Positions 31,741-41,778 of a DNA stretch of 64,000 bases are shown here, piece after piece. This DNA is from Selaginella moellendorffii (taxonomy: Eukaryota; Streptophyta; Lycopodiopsida; Selaginellales; Selaginellaceae). Within the stretch, counting starts at the first letter, position 1. Every line of letters starts with the position of its first letter. A model generated the notes under the pieces. That model searched no databases. It saw only the letters and a list, made by a program, of their open reading frames with translations, and was not told the origin of the DNA. Made by a program: the position numbers and the translations under genes. Where the stretch lies: positions 490,929-554,928 of the forward strand of contig NW_003314346.1 in NCBI RefSeq assembly GCF_000143415.4, read 5' to 3'.

Positions 31741-32778
31741 CTAGCTCCGATCCAAAAATTTAAAGCTTGGAAGAATAATCGACGAAACTGCAAATCCAAA
31801 CCGAGGCTCGCCATCGCGAAAGTAACTGCGTGCCTCATGTACTCGGGGAAACGATCCGGACGTAGCTCGTTCTGGAAGATGTGAAGGCGAGGTTCCTTGG
31901 TAACCACGGCCACCTTGCACTTCACATAGCGAGCGCCAAGACCAAGACGTCCTCGTCCTCCACGTAGGGACACATTTGCGAAGGCGAGGTCGTGTGACGG
32001 CCATCGCCCTTGGAGCACGAAACATCGTAGTCGTGTAGCTTGAGCACTCGTTCATGGAAGACGATCATGTTGTCCGGCTTGACATTGCGATGGAGCACTC
32101 CTTTGCTGTGAAGGTGTCGCAGTCCAGCGTAGGCTTGCTTCCACATCCTCTCCGTGGCCTCCAAGCCAGGGACGTGCTGCGCGGACAAGGACTCCCCGTG
32201 CCCTTCCAGCCCTGCGAACTTCTGCATGGAAATGGAACACGCCCTGCGAACTTCCAAGGTCCACTGTCCCGTGATCGACGAGGCCCCGGGTGAATCCGCG
32301 TCTCGTTGCTAGCATCCTCCCGCAAGCACACCTCGACGACAGTCCCCTTCCTTCTCCTCAAGAGAACAAGCGACTTGTGGCCGTGAGCCAGGAAAGAGAG
32401 CTCCGAGGCGTGGATCTCTTTTTACGGGGATGATCCCACCAAGGGCACAATCGAAGGTGGCAGTCCAAACAGTCGCTGGATCTCTTCCACGTAAGAAACC
32501 AGCGAGCGAAACCCGGCCGTGGGCTCCGCTGGAAGAACGTCGCTCAGGGTGACACTCCCTTGCTCGCACGCATCCAGCCACCTCAGTTTCATGAGCATGA
32601 AATCCTCCTCCTTGGACGATTGATCCGGCACTGGAAGAAACGATGTTACTTGCACGGTGTTGGTTTCACGCCAGAGTTTGACGACGAAGAACCTGTCCAT
32701 GCGCGAGAACAGGCAGCCGATACGAGCACTGCCCATCGTCCGCTCGATTCCCTGGCGTAGAGCCGTGATATCCAACAC
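31741..32778 (-). pseudogene. Protein-kinase-like pseudogene
   Basis: The minus strand from 32778: a 118-codon frame with no known motif (ends GLPPSIVPLVGSSP, stop). In a neighbouring frame, ELSFLAHGHKSLVLL and GTVVEVCLRE suggest a degenerate N-lobe. Then comes LRHLHSKGVLHRNVKPDNMI, an HRD-type catalytic loop with Asn for the catalytic Asp, and LKLHDYD in the DFG place. A further frame carries RPDRFPEYMRHAVTFAMASL. At least two frame changes and a stop lie between the parts. It is either a dead kinase gene or a misread multi-exon pseudokinase; the altered HRD and DFG argue against kinase activity either way. Confidence 0.6.
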
Positions 32779-32835
32779 GTTTCCATGAGGATCTCAGTGG
32801 AGCTCTCGCAGATTGAGCTCTCGCAAACATCCAAC

Positions 32836-34335
32836 TTAGCTCGCGATGGATTGCGAGCAAATGTTTGCCAATAGGATCTGTGGCACAGCGTCGCTGGGCA
32901 GCAAATTGGTGAGCTCTCCCCACACTCGCCTTGCGCGATCCACATCCCGGTGGATCTGGCAGCCAGCCAGCAGCGCCGTCCAGGCCACCGAGTTCGCGCT
33001 CGCGATCCCGCCCGACCCAACCAGGTCCTGCGCCCGGACTAGATCCCCTGCTCGCCCCAGCGCCTGGATCATCGACGACAGATGCTCCTCCCTGGCCGCG
33101 ATCCCAAAGTCCGGGAGCATTCCCATCCCCAGCCGCAATCCCTCGCCCACCATCCCGACGTGATTGCAAGCTGCCAGGACGTGCGTGAGGCACACATCGT
33201 CGGGATCCAGCCCCTCCGCGCAGAGCATCCGGAAGAGATCGATCGCGCTCCTCGTCCGCGACTGGATCGCGATCATCGACGTCCACGACACGAGGTCGCG
33301 CTCTGGCATGCGATCGAACACCCTGCCCGCATCGCCAATCTCTCCATTCACCGCCAGCGCCTCGAGCAGCACCGTCCACGCCGCCATCGCGTGCTCGGGC
33401 ATGGCGTGGAACGCGATCTTCGCCAGATCCAGATGCCCCAGATGGGCGAATCCAATCACCATAGCCGTGCTCGTCGCGGCATTCCACTCAGGCATGGATT
33501 CCAGCACCCCACCCGCGAGCTCCATTTGGCCGCGCTGGGAATATGCCTGGAGCATCGCGGTAGAGCACACGATATCGTGCTCGGGCATGGAATCGAACAC
33601 GCGCGCTGCCCGGTTGAGCTGCCCGCTCGTGGCATACATTTGGAGCATGCCCGTCCAGGATACCAGGCTCCACTCGGGCATGGCGTCGAATATGCCGCTC
33701 GCGTCTTCGAGCATATGCCCGGGCATAGTATATGCCTCGAGCATCGCGTTCCACGAGACTGTGGTGCGTTGCGGCATCCGGTCGAAGATCCGCCGCGCAT
33801 CGCCGGGATGCCCGCCGTGGGCATAGGCTTGAATCATTGCCGTCCATCCTACAACGTTGCGTTGCGGCATCTTGTCAAACATGGCCTTCGCATCGGCAAG
33901 ATGCCCAGCCAGGGAATATGCCTGGAGCATCGCGGTGTAGGAGACGACGTTCCTCTCCGGCATGGAATCGAAGAGGGCTTTGGCGCCCGCGAGTTCTTCG
34001 CTCCTCGCGAACGCCGTGATCATCGTGTTGAAAGCGAAGAGATCCGGTTCGGGCATTCGATCGAAGGTGGATTTGGCGAGACCAAGATGCCCGCTCAAGG
34101 CATACGCTCGTAGCATCGCGGTCCAAGCACAAACATCCGGCTCCACGGCGCTCTCTAGCGCTCTTCGTGCCTCCTCCAGGCTCCCAAATCGGCCATACAT
34201 TCTCACCAACGAGTTCCAATCCACTGGATTCCCACTCGCGACCATTTTCCTGTGGATCTCGCGCCCTGTTGAGAGATCTACGCATCGCTGGAGCTGGCCC
34301 TGGAAGGAGAGGGATTCCATCATCGCCGACGCCAT
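32836..34335 (-). CDS. PLS-class pentatricopeptide repeat protein, intronless
   Basis: One frame of 499 codons. From about residue 35 it is made of PPR units, most of 31 residues, recognisable by the repeated VVSYTAMLQAYSLAGHLADA and the linker FDxMPxR(N/D)VVSW. The C-terminus (SVAWTALLAGCQIHRDVDRA, then a LPSDAVPQILLANI block) matches the E-type motif of plant PLS proteins, with no DYW domain. Such proteins enter mitochondria or plastids and bind single-stranded RNA, commonly for C-to-U editing with a separate DYW partner. Many repeats end MPE/MPQ, a known trait of lycophyte and moss PLS genes. The long forward-strand frames opposite are shadows. Confidence 0.93.
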   Translation of the reverse strand: MASAMMESLSFQGQLQRCVDLSTGREIHRKMVASGNPVDWNSLVRMYGRFGSLEEARRALESAVEPDVCAWTAMLRAYALSGHLGLAKSTFDRMPEPDLFAFNTMITAFARSEELAGAKALFDSMPERNVVSYTAMLQAYSLAGHLADAKAMFDKMPQRNVVGWTAMIQAYAHGGHPGDARRIFDRMPQRTTVSWNAMLEAYTMPGHMLEDASGIFDAMPEWSLVSWTGMLQMYATSGQLNRAARVFDSMPEHDIVCSTAMLQAYSQRGQMELAGGVLESMPEWNAATSTAMVIGFAHLGHLDLAKIAFHAMPEHAMAAWTVLLEALAVNGEIGDAGRVFDRMPERDLVSWTSMIAIQSRTRSAIDLFRMLCAEGLDPDDVCLTHVLAACNHVGMVGEGLRLGMGMLPDFGIAAREEHLSSMIQALGRAGDLVRAQDLVGSGGIASANSVAWTALLAGCQIHRDVDRARRVWGELTNLLPSDAVPQILLANICSQSIAS

Positions 34336-34377
34336 TCTTCCTCTTCTTCTTCCTCTTGCATCATTCTAAGCTAAAAT

Positions 34378-34734
34378 CTAGCTGAGCAGTGAGATCCCAT
34401 TCTTGCGGAGAGTGTCCGTGATGACCTTGATGTGGCTATGGAACTTGGGCGCCTTCTCCGCGATCTCGGCCTCCATGTTAAACCTCGCCCTGAGCATCTG
34501 CTTCTTCCTCATCCTCTCCGCCAGCGTGAATCCAACCAGCTCCGCCGCCTGGAGGCTGTTCGTCTTGGGCATCCGATCGCGCAGCGCCGCCTCCACCGAC
34601 GACGCCTCGGCATGCTGCGTTGTCTTGCGATTCCCCACAAACGCGATGATGTACTTGTTGTGGAAGCGCAGCCGCAAGAACTGCAGGATCGCCATAGCCG
34701 CCAAGAACCCTAAACCCCTCCCTTCCCGATCCAT
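34378..34734 (-). CDS. uL18 (ribosomal L18)-like protein, organellar type, paralogue 1
   Basis: 118 codons in one exon. The core LRLRFHNKYIIAFVGNRKTT (residues 20-39), a conserved HAEASSVEAALRDRM, and AAELVGFTLAERMRKK match the uL18/L5e fold that binds 5S rRNA in bacterial-type ribosomes; the rest is a basic helix (LRARFNMEAEI) and a C-terminal helix. Plants have several such uL18-like proteins, and some act in organelle intron splicing rather than in the ribosome. The start could be at MAILQF (14 codons in). It is 13 bp from the next, related gene and 43 bp from the PPR start. Confidence 0.8.
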   Translation of the reverse strand: MDREGRGLGFLAAMAILQFLRLRFHNKYIIAFVGNRKTTQHAEASSVEAALRDRMPKTNSLQAAELVGFTLAERMRKKQMLRARFNMEAEIAEKAPKFHSHIKVITDTLRKNGISLLS

Positions 34735-34747
34735 CCAATCTATCCTG

Positions 34748-35161
34748 TCAGTAGAGCGTGATGCCGTTCTGGCTGAGCGCGACCGCGATGGTGGTGATGT
34801 AGTCGTGGTATCTGGGATCCTTGTCCGCGAACTCGCGCTTCATGTCAAACTTGGCCTTGTGGAGGCATTTGGCCTTCATCCTCTCCGCCAGCGCCCTGCC
34901 AACGAGCTCCGCTGAATCCAAGCTCATCCGCTGCTTCTTCTTGTCCTGGAGGAGCGATTCGCTGCTCGTCGCCATCACCACCTTGCGCACTCGCGCGCTG
35001 CTGATGAACGCCGCCATGTAGTAGCGCTCGAAGCGCAGCCTGAGATGATAGCACACCATTGTTCCACCACTTTGTGAGAAAGAAAAACCTTCGCCCTTTT
35101 CTACCCAAGATCTAAGAAGATCTAAAGAAGATCTAAGAGAAGATCTGAGAACACTGCCCAA
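34748..35161 (-). CDS. uL18-like protein, organellar type, paralogue 2
   Basis: 137 codons. The core LRLRFERYYMAAFISSARVR, the block TSSESLLQDKKK, and DSAELVGRALAERMKAK align with the adjacent gene, so the two are tandem paralogues of the uL18 family. The first 34 residues (MGSVLRSSLRSSLDLLRSW...) are rich in Arg, Ser and Leu without acids at the start, like a mitochondrial targeting peptide; an internal ATG (MVCYHL, 35059) would omit it. Ribosomal or RNA-splicing role inferred from the family. Confidence 0.8.
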   Translation of the reverse strand: MGSVLRSSLRSSLDLLRSWVEKGEGFSFSQSGGTMVCYHLRLRFERYYMAAFISSARVRKVVMATSSESLLQDKKKQRMSLDSAELVGRALAERMKAKCLHKAKFDMKREFADKDPRYHDYITTIAVALSQNGITLY

Positions 35162-35328
35162 GAACTAGACGAGAGAAGGAACTTCTGAGCGCAGCATAGC
35201 AAGAATGATAGATACAAAGCTATACAAAAATTCCCAGACCAGCCCAGGCCCCCCTTATTGCGTTGTGACACACCTCAATCGCGGAGAATACATACCAGGG
35301 AGTGGAGTGAAATCGATCGATCCGCGCG

Positions 35329-36232
35329 TCAGCTCTTCGTTTTCGAGTGCTTGACGAGCCACTCGATGACTACTTCGATGTTGGTGGAGTTCTTGCACGA
35401 GATCATGTAGCAAGAAACCTCCCTGTCCGCCAGAGATTGCAAGCTCCTGCAAGAGAAAGAAGCCGTAAGAACAATCGTCTAGAAAAAAGAGGAACTTTGC
35501 TGCTGGCTTACTCACATTTGATCGATCAAAGCCTGCTTGGAGAGATGATCCGGCTTATCAATCTTGTTACCGAGAACTAGCACTGGTACTCCGGCTAGCG
35601 ATGGCTTTCCCAGTAGATCATGGAGCTCGTCCCTGGAAATCGCGACGTTCTCTCTATCAGAAGCATCCACAACGTAGCTGGAAAACCAAAGAAAGTTTTT
35701 TTTTTCGTGCGTTCGTTAGTCGTCGCAAGTTGGCGGCTCGAGAAGTTCTTACACGATAGCTGAAACTCCGCGGCAATAGCGCTCCCACATACTCCGGAAG
35801 CGTGGTTGTCCGCCCAGATCCCACAGCTTGATCGTCACATTGCCTTTGGTCACTTTTCTCATGTTGAATCCCACCTGCGAGAGATCCTCAGGTCAGGCAT
35901 GGAGGAGAAAAGGATGGATCGATCGACAGAATTCCTACCGTTGGAATCATGTCCTCGTTGAATCCACCAGTCTGCAATGGAGGAGCTAGAAAAGATCAGC
36001 CAAGAAAGACTCTCTGCGCATTCGCGAATTTTCCATACCGCAATCACATTCACCAGCGACGTCTTGCCAGCGTTTTGGAGTCCAATCAGCGAGAGCTCCA
36101 TTTCTTGCGTGAAGAACAAACTAAGAGAGAGCGAGAGACAGAGAGCTCAATCACCAGAGCTGGGAAGAAATCCATGGATGATTCGTGCTCTTACCTGCGA
36201 AGCCAATTGAGGAAGGCGTCCCACAGCCCCAT
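35329..36232 (-). CDS. ARL8: ARL8 small GTPase (Arf-like 8)
   Basis: Six exons on the minus strand: 36232-36195, 36120-36039, 35971-35939, 35874-35753, 35677-35516, 35446-35329; 184 residues, the exact family length. Motifs: amphipathic N-terminus [14 protein letters not shown]-loop GLQNAGKT (26-33), TVGFNM switch I (51-56), WDLGGQ switch II (69-74), NKID (129-132) and [12 protein letters not shown]8 has no myristoylated glycine, uses its acetylated N-terminal helix to bind membranes, and links lysosomes or vacuoles to motors and tethers; plant ARL8 is also a host factor for tobamovirus replication. All joins are GT-AG in phase. Confidence 0.97.
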
Positions 36233-36504
36233 CGCCGCGCCCTGCCAAATGCCCTACCAGACTACACCATGCGCGCAAAAACCTAGTATCCCTAATTTGC
36301 CTCTCTTCTTTTCACTTGTGAAAGGTCACACTTCATCGTCCACCATAGCCTCAAGCTCCACTCAACCACGGCCGTGGATCTCGCCAGTGCCGTACGCCAT
36401 ACCGTACCACAGCTGTCCTCCAGCGCGACGCAATGTGCTGGAACAGCGGTGAACGTCCGATTCTCCGCCATCCAACGGGCGCGCTTTCTTTGTTTTTGAT
36501 TCTT

Positions 36505-38379
36505 CTAAGTCTTGGAGCGCTTGTTCTTGCTGCCGCTACGTTGGTGATCCTCCCTTCCTCTTCCTCTTTTGTTTGATCGTGGGTTCCCCATCTTGTTCTT
36601 GGAGCCTCTACGTTGATGATCCTCCCTTTCTCTTTCTCGTTTGTTTGATCGTGGTTTCCCCGTCGCGAACTTCCCCATCTTCGGGAACTGGTTAACCTTT
36701 GCTCGTCCAACTTTGAATCCGCGCTTAAATCCACGCTTTTGCGCTGCTCCGGTCGTAAAGTCTGGCACAAAAAGCAAGAAAAACTCCATCAGAAACAAGG
36801 AACTTGTCGCAACAAAGTAAAGTTTCGTTTACCTTCGCCAGGTTCTTCACCGACTTCCTGGCGATAATAATCGGCATCGTCGTCCTCTTCCTCCTCCTCG
36901 TGTTGTTCCTCACCATCCATGTCCACGTCCATATCATCGACTGGCTCCTCCTTCTTTTTCTTGTTCTTCTTCTTGTTTTCTTCTCTCAAAAGCCTGACAG
37001 GCAGATCAGAGAGCTGAGCCAAAGAGAAACAAAGAGGAACAACGCTCACTCTTTCCGTCGAACGTTCGCTTCCTGTTCTGCCTTTCTTTGCTTCCGTAAT
37101 GCCTCCCGCTTCTCGAAAGTTTCTTTCAGTTCTGCTACTTCTTCCGCGGTTTTTTTAACTGAAAAGAAACGAAAAACAGCTCGTCGTCAGCAAGCTGCTT
37201 CCACACGCAGTGCATGAAAACATACCATACTCGTGGAACATGACCGCTCCTGAACAAAGCCCCTCCTCGACTTTCACGAGCTGCAGCGTCATTCTAGGCC
37301 CGATCTCATGGAGCTTGACAGCACTCTGTTGTGATGCCGGATTTCCTCGTCCATAATCTTGTGGCAGCGTCACCCTTGAGGATTCATTCTCAGCTTCGCT
37401 CTCAGACCCATATCCGGATCTACGAACAAGAAGAAAAGGCCGTGAGAAACAATGACACTGTTGCTTGGCTAGAGAGGCATACTTGGTAACAAACTCGCTC
37501 ACGTCGTTGAGCGTCCTGAGATCTGGAATTTTGGTACGTTGGACAAGCTTACGAATTCCACGAGAAACCCCGACGGGCTGTGCGCTGATCGCATAGTGGC
37601 GAAAGTCGATCACCTTTGTGTCTTTGTCATAGTTCAAGAGGAGAACCCTTTGACAAAGCGAAAGTTTCACCTGAAAATCAACTATAAATCGACGTGAGCT
37701 TGTGATGCAGCTCTACCTTTTTCACATCGATAACTGGGAAAATGTTTTGGAACATAATTGTCACAAGCTTCAAGTGAGCTTCAGCAGGATTGAATCCGTT
37801 AAGAACAACCTGAGCAGAAGGACGAGTCATAACGATCGTCTTTGCAAAAAACAAGTTTTTTTTACCAAAGGTGGATTTTTGAAGATTGATGGTGGTGCTC
37901 GGTACCTTAGAAGAGCACGAGCAACGTCCGCGGCCAGGCAGAAATCATGAACCTTGAAGGTCATGGTCGGGCCGTGAGGACTTCGGGCAACTTTCATGTA
38001 AGGAGCGTTCTTCGTGTTGGACAGGATCACAAAATGCGAAACACCCAAAGGACCAGCGACGTGAACAAAGTCCTTAAGCGTGTTCTTCCCAGATTCCTAA
38101 AGAGAGAGGTCACTCGCATTTCCTCTGGAAAATCTGCCCGGGCTTACCTTGAGATGCAATGCAGTGTGAGGAAGCATCAGCTTGCGCAAATCCTGCTCCA
38201 AATTCCGGAGAAGCACCGGCAGTTTCCCTCTGCCAATGACAAAGCTCCTGGGAATCTTCTCGCCCGTCTCATGGCTCGGCGCTAACTCCTTGTGCGTGTG
38301 CTTCTTCCTCTGCAACAACAAGCAATGAATCGATCCAGAAGAACGAAGATCCAAGACGCACCCTTCGCGTGTGTCCCAT
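36505..38379 (-). CDS. PPAN: PETER PAN-like Brix-domain ribosome biogenesis protein
   Basis: Nine exons (38379-38362, 38309-38148, 38096-37866, 37809-37717, 37670-37483, 37419-37226, 37158-37050, 36993-36833, 36761-36505), 470 residues. The Brix domain is complete: RSFVIGRGKLP, LGVSHFVILSNTKNAPYMKV, GPTMTFKVHDFCLAADVA, FKNPPL, VVLNGFN, VKLSLCQRVLLLNYDKDTKV, RHYAISAQPVGVSR, and IGPRMTLQLVKVEEGLCSG. The tail is acidic (DMDVDMDGEE...) then strongly basic, with a duplicated segment (PRSNKRERERED / PRSNKRGRGRED). PPAN/Ssf1 acts in the nucleolus in 27S pre-rRNA processing for the 60S subunit. Exon 8 uses the AG at 36994-36995; the next AG upstream would break the frame. Confidence 0.95.
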
Positions 38380-38469
38380 TGAAGAACCCTAGCCTAGGGT
38401 TTTACGGCACCCAAGAATATTCTATTTGGTGTAAGAAAATGGTATATTCACAGAGCTTTGGTAGCATAT

Positions 38470-39686
38470 TCACATAAATGAGAGCTTGAAAAGGATAGCT
38501 AATGTTGCACCCGCCGCGATGTTTAATACATTGACAATGTCGTTGTTTAGCTACACAAGAACACAAGGGAGATGGTACTTTAGTTAGAACGAATAGTAAG
38601 AAAAAATTCGTGGATTTACCCATTCGAATCCAGGCTTGCCTTGTAACGTAGCTCCCAGATAGCTCTCGAAAAAATTGGCAACTTGCGAAGATATCACACA
38701 GATCACCGCTCCGGAAAAATCCACCTAGCGCAAGAACACGATCGAAGATCACGATCAAGCGATCTGGAAACGATTTATCCAAACCTCATGCAAGCTCCAG
38801 GCAGCGGACGCTAGGAGGATCGAAGCAACGAGTCCAGCGGCAGTGCCTTCCAAACTCACTGCTCCCTCGGTTCCTCGCGGAACGATCGAGAAGTTCGTCA
38901 CGAGGTACCTGAGAATGAGAAAGATGATCACGACAAAGAAGAACTCGAAAGAACTCGCTCACGTTGTCTTGCCGTAAGCTTTGCCGATCTCGCTGGAGAT
39001 GGTGTCGCTGAGCTTGGTGGAGAAGCTGGCGACGAAGGCGAGCTTCCAGAGCGGGAGGAAATCGCTTCCACCGATCCCAGAGGCGGCGGCCAGCGCGCAC
39101 ACAATGCCGGCGCTCCCAGATCCCCACACGCTCGCTGGCCCGCGCTTGCCACTCCGCTTCTCCGCGATCCCCTCGGCCTCCTTTTGCTTGATCTTCACCT
39201 TGGTCGCTCCAGTTCCCTGCAAGAACGAAGAAACCTCTCGAAACTTTTTCCCCAAGAAATCTGGCGATGGATCGAGAGACTCACCAGGCAAAAGTAGATC
39301 GCGGCGACGAGCAAGCCTTGTCCGCCAAACGCCCTCCACAGCACCAATCCCAGGATGTAAGCATTGCCGACGCCCGGCCAGGTGAGGCCAGCCCTAAGCA
39401 GCGGGAATCCCAGCGCGAAGATCACACCATTGGCGACCATGGCAGCTCCCCACGACGCGGGATCCTCGGAGAATGCCCAGCGCACCACTTCGATCGCGCT
39501 CCTGGCCTCCTCCATACTCGCCCTCACGCTTACCGTCGATCTCCTCCTCGATCTCCTAAATCTGGGCTGCGAGGAGCTAGATCTGTGCGCGATCTTGCTG
39601 CCGCATTGCGATGGAACCAGGCATAGCGGAGGCCACCGCGCCACGCTCATCGCCTGCCCTAAATCCATGCTTTTAGGGGAGGGCAA
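38470..39686 (-). CDS. VTE6: VTE6/DUF92 membrane protein (phytyl-phosphate kinase-like)
   Basis: Exons 39686-39285, 39216-38963, 38908-38785, 38724-38620 and 38550-38470 give 321 residues. The DUF92/TMEM19 core is clear: TKVKIKQKEAEGIAEKRSGK, RGPASVWGSGSAGIVCALAA, KLSDTISSEIGKAYGK, VPRGTEGAVSLEGTAAGLVA and NFFESYLGATLQ, with about six hydrophobic segments. The first ~55 residues (Ser/Arg-rich, RFRRSRRRSTVSVRA) look like a plastid transit peptide. In Arabidopsis, VTE6 phosphorylates phytyl phosphate to phytyl diphosphate for tocopherol and phylloquinone synthesis. The ATG lies 32 bp from the start of the opposite PPR gene; later in-frame ATGs (39668, 39650) are possible. Confidence 0.9.
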
Positions 39687-39718
39687 TCCATCGATCGATC
39701 CATCATGGGCGCCCCGCG

Positions 39719-41674
39719 ATGAATCGCCAGCAATGGCTGGATCGCATCAAGGCCTCGAGCAGGAGCGCGCCGCGATGTGGCGAGATCTTGAGCCTGCTGA
39801 TCCAGGAGCAAGAGCAAGAAAAGCAAGATTTGCCCGTGTGGAACAAGCTGATCGAGACGCTTGGGCGATTGGGGAACATCACGCAGGCGAGGCGCGCATT
39901 CGATGCCATTGCCGCCAAGGATGCCTTCTCGTGGGTGATCATGCTCTCGGTCTACTCGCGGAATGGGCAAGTGGAAGAGGCCAGGAAGATCTTCGACGCC
40001 ATGCCCGGCAAGAACACCGTGGCTCTCAATGCGATGCTGGCGGCGTATGCCAGGAATGGTCTCGTCGGGGACGCTAAGAAGTTCTTCGATTCCTCCATTA
40101 CTAATGGGAACCTCATCGCCTGGAACACTCTTCTCGCGGCATATGCCCAAAACGGGCACCTGGATCGAGCAAAGACGATCTTTGATTCCATGCCCGCGCA
40201 TGATCTTTGCTCCAGCACTGCGATGGTTGATGCCTTTGGGGAGATTGGCCTCCTGGGCGATGCTAGAAGAGTGTTTGATGGAATGAAGCTTCGAGATCTC
40301 GTGACTTGGAATGCTATGATCTCTGCGCTTGCCCGGAGCGGGCATTTCGAGGAGTGTCGAGAGCTGTTTGATAAGCTTCCTTTGCAGAGCTTGGTATCTT
40401 TCACTGCTGTGCTGGGAACTTTTGCGCAACAAGGGGATTTGGAGGTTGCAAAGATTCTTTTCGACGAAATGCCCGAATGGGATCTTGTGTCGTGGAACGC
40501 CATGATTTCACTGTATGCCCAAAGCGGGCATTTTGACAGAGCAAAGGAGATGTTTGATCTGATGCCCAAGAGGGATGTTTTCACCTGGACGGCAATGCTT
40601 GTCGCTACAATCACTTCTCAGGGCTTGCGAGAGGCAAAGCTTTTGTTTGATCGAATGCCAGAGAGAAGTATAGTCTCTTCGACTGCGCTTCTTGCCGCAT
40701 ATGCCCAGAGAGGGCATCTCCAAGAATCCAGAGACCTGTACCGCTCGATGCCCGAGAAAGATCTCTACTCCGCCACCGCAATGCTGGGCGTTCTTGCGCA
40801 GCACAGCCTGGTCGGAGAGGCGCAAGGGATTTACGAGAGCATGCCCGAGTGTGATCTCATCTCATCCACGGCAATGCTGGTTGCGAATTCCACCCAATCT
40901 GTCGATTCCGCGAAAGCAATGCTAGAATCCCTGCCGGACAAGCTCGATCCCACCGCCTGGAACGCGATCATCTCCGCCCTAGCCCACAGCGCGCACGGGC
41001 TGGAAGAAGCTCGGGCGCTGTTCGATTCCATGCCCCAACGAGATGGCGCTTCGTGGAGCGCGATGCTAGAGGCATATGCCCGGCATGGGTATCTTTCCCT
41101 GGCTCGGGAGATATTCCAGGGCATCCCACAGCGCGACGACTTCGCGTGGAACTCGATGCTGGCGGCATATTCCCGGAACGGGTATCTTGCCGAGGCATAT
41201 GCGGTGTTCGATTCCATGCCCCGCCAGGACTTCGTCGCGTGGAGCTCGATGCTCGCGGCATATTCCTTGAATGGGCATCCTTTGCAGGCATTGGACGTTT
41301 TCGACGAGATGAAGGCCAGCGAGTTTCCCGACGAGGTGTGCTTCGTGCTCGTGCTACTTTCGTGTAGCCATGCCGGGAAAGTCTACGACAGCGGCAGGAA
41401 CTTCGTGTCGATGGCTATGGATTTCGGGATTCAGCCGACAAGGCAGCACTACTGCTGCATGGTCGACTCGCTCGCTCGATCCGGATTCGTGCGAGAGGCT
41501 CGGGAGCTTGTCGGGAGCATGCCATTTGTTCCAGACTCGGTGGAGTGGACGGCGCTGCTGGGGAGTTGCAAGAACCACGAAGAACACCGGGATGGAGCTC
41601 TGGCGGCCAAGTCGGCCCTTAACTCGGCTCCGGGAGACTCGTCTTCGTATCTGCTGCTTGCGAGCTTTGTGTGA
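39719..41674 (+). CDS. PLS-class pentatricopeptide repeat protein, intronless
   Basis: A single frame of 651 codons. PPR units run from about residue 35 to 560, with the regular LIAWNTLLAAYAQNGHLDRA / FDSMPxxDxxS pattern. A final block follows: FVLVLLSCSHAGKVYDSGRN, YCCMVDSLARSGFVREAREL, VEWTALLGSCKNH (E-type motif), ending soon after in SSYLLLASFV without a DYW domain. Expected to bind organelle RNA. It is divergently arranged with VTE6 and may share its promoter. It is not a close copy of the PPR at 32.8 kb but has the same MP-rich repeat style. Confidence 0.93.
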   Translation: MNRQQWLDRIKASSRSAPRCGEILSLLIQEQEQEKQDLPVWNKLIETLGRLGNITQARRAFDAIAAKDAFSWVIMLSVYSRNGQVEEARKIFDAMPGKNTVALNAMLAAYARNGLVGDAKKFFDSSITNGNLIAWNTLLAAYAQNGHLDRAKTIFDSMPAHDLCSSTAMVDAFGEIGLLGDARRVFDGMKLRDLVTWNAMISALARSGHFEECRELFDKLPLQSLVSFTAVLGTFAQQGDLEVAKILFDEMPEWDLVSWNAMISLYAQSGHFDRAKEMFDLMPKRDVFTWTAMLVATITSQGLREAKLLFDRMPERSIVSSTALLAAYAQRGHLQESRDLYRSMPEKDLYSATAMLGVLAQHSLVGEAQGIYESMPECDLISSTAMLVANSTQSVDSAKAMLESLPDKLDPTAWNAIISALAHSAHGLEEARALFDSMPQRDGASWSAMLEAYARHGYLSLAREIFQGIPQRDDFAWNSMLAAYSRNGYLAEAYAVFDSMPRQDFVAWSSMLAAYSLNGHPLQALDVFDEMKASEFPDEVCFVLVLLSCSHAGKVYDSGRNFVSMAMDFGIQPTRQHYCCMVDSLARSGFVREARELVGSMPFVPDSVEWTALLGSCKNHEEHRDGALAAKSALNSAPGDSSSYLLLASFV

Positions 41675-41778
41675 TCACGATGAACGAGGCTAGATCATCT
41701 GCACCGAGGAAAAAGAAAAGTCACTACTATACAAAACAAGACCCACCACTGTACACCAAGAATCGCCCAGCTGTGGAG

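Noticed and set aside
33082-34113. 343-codon plus frame opposite the PPR gene
   Set aside because: Shadow of the PPR repeats; the minus frame is the one with clear PPR and E motifs.
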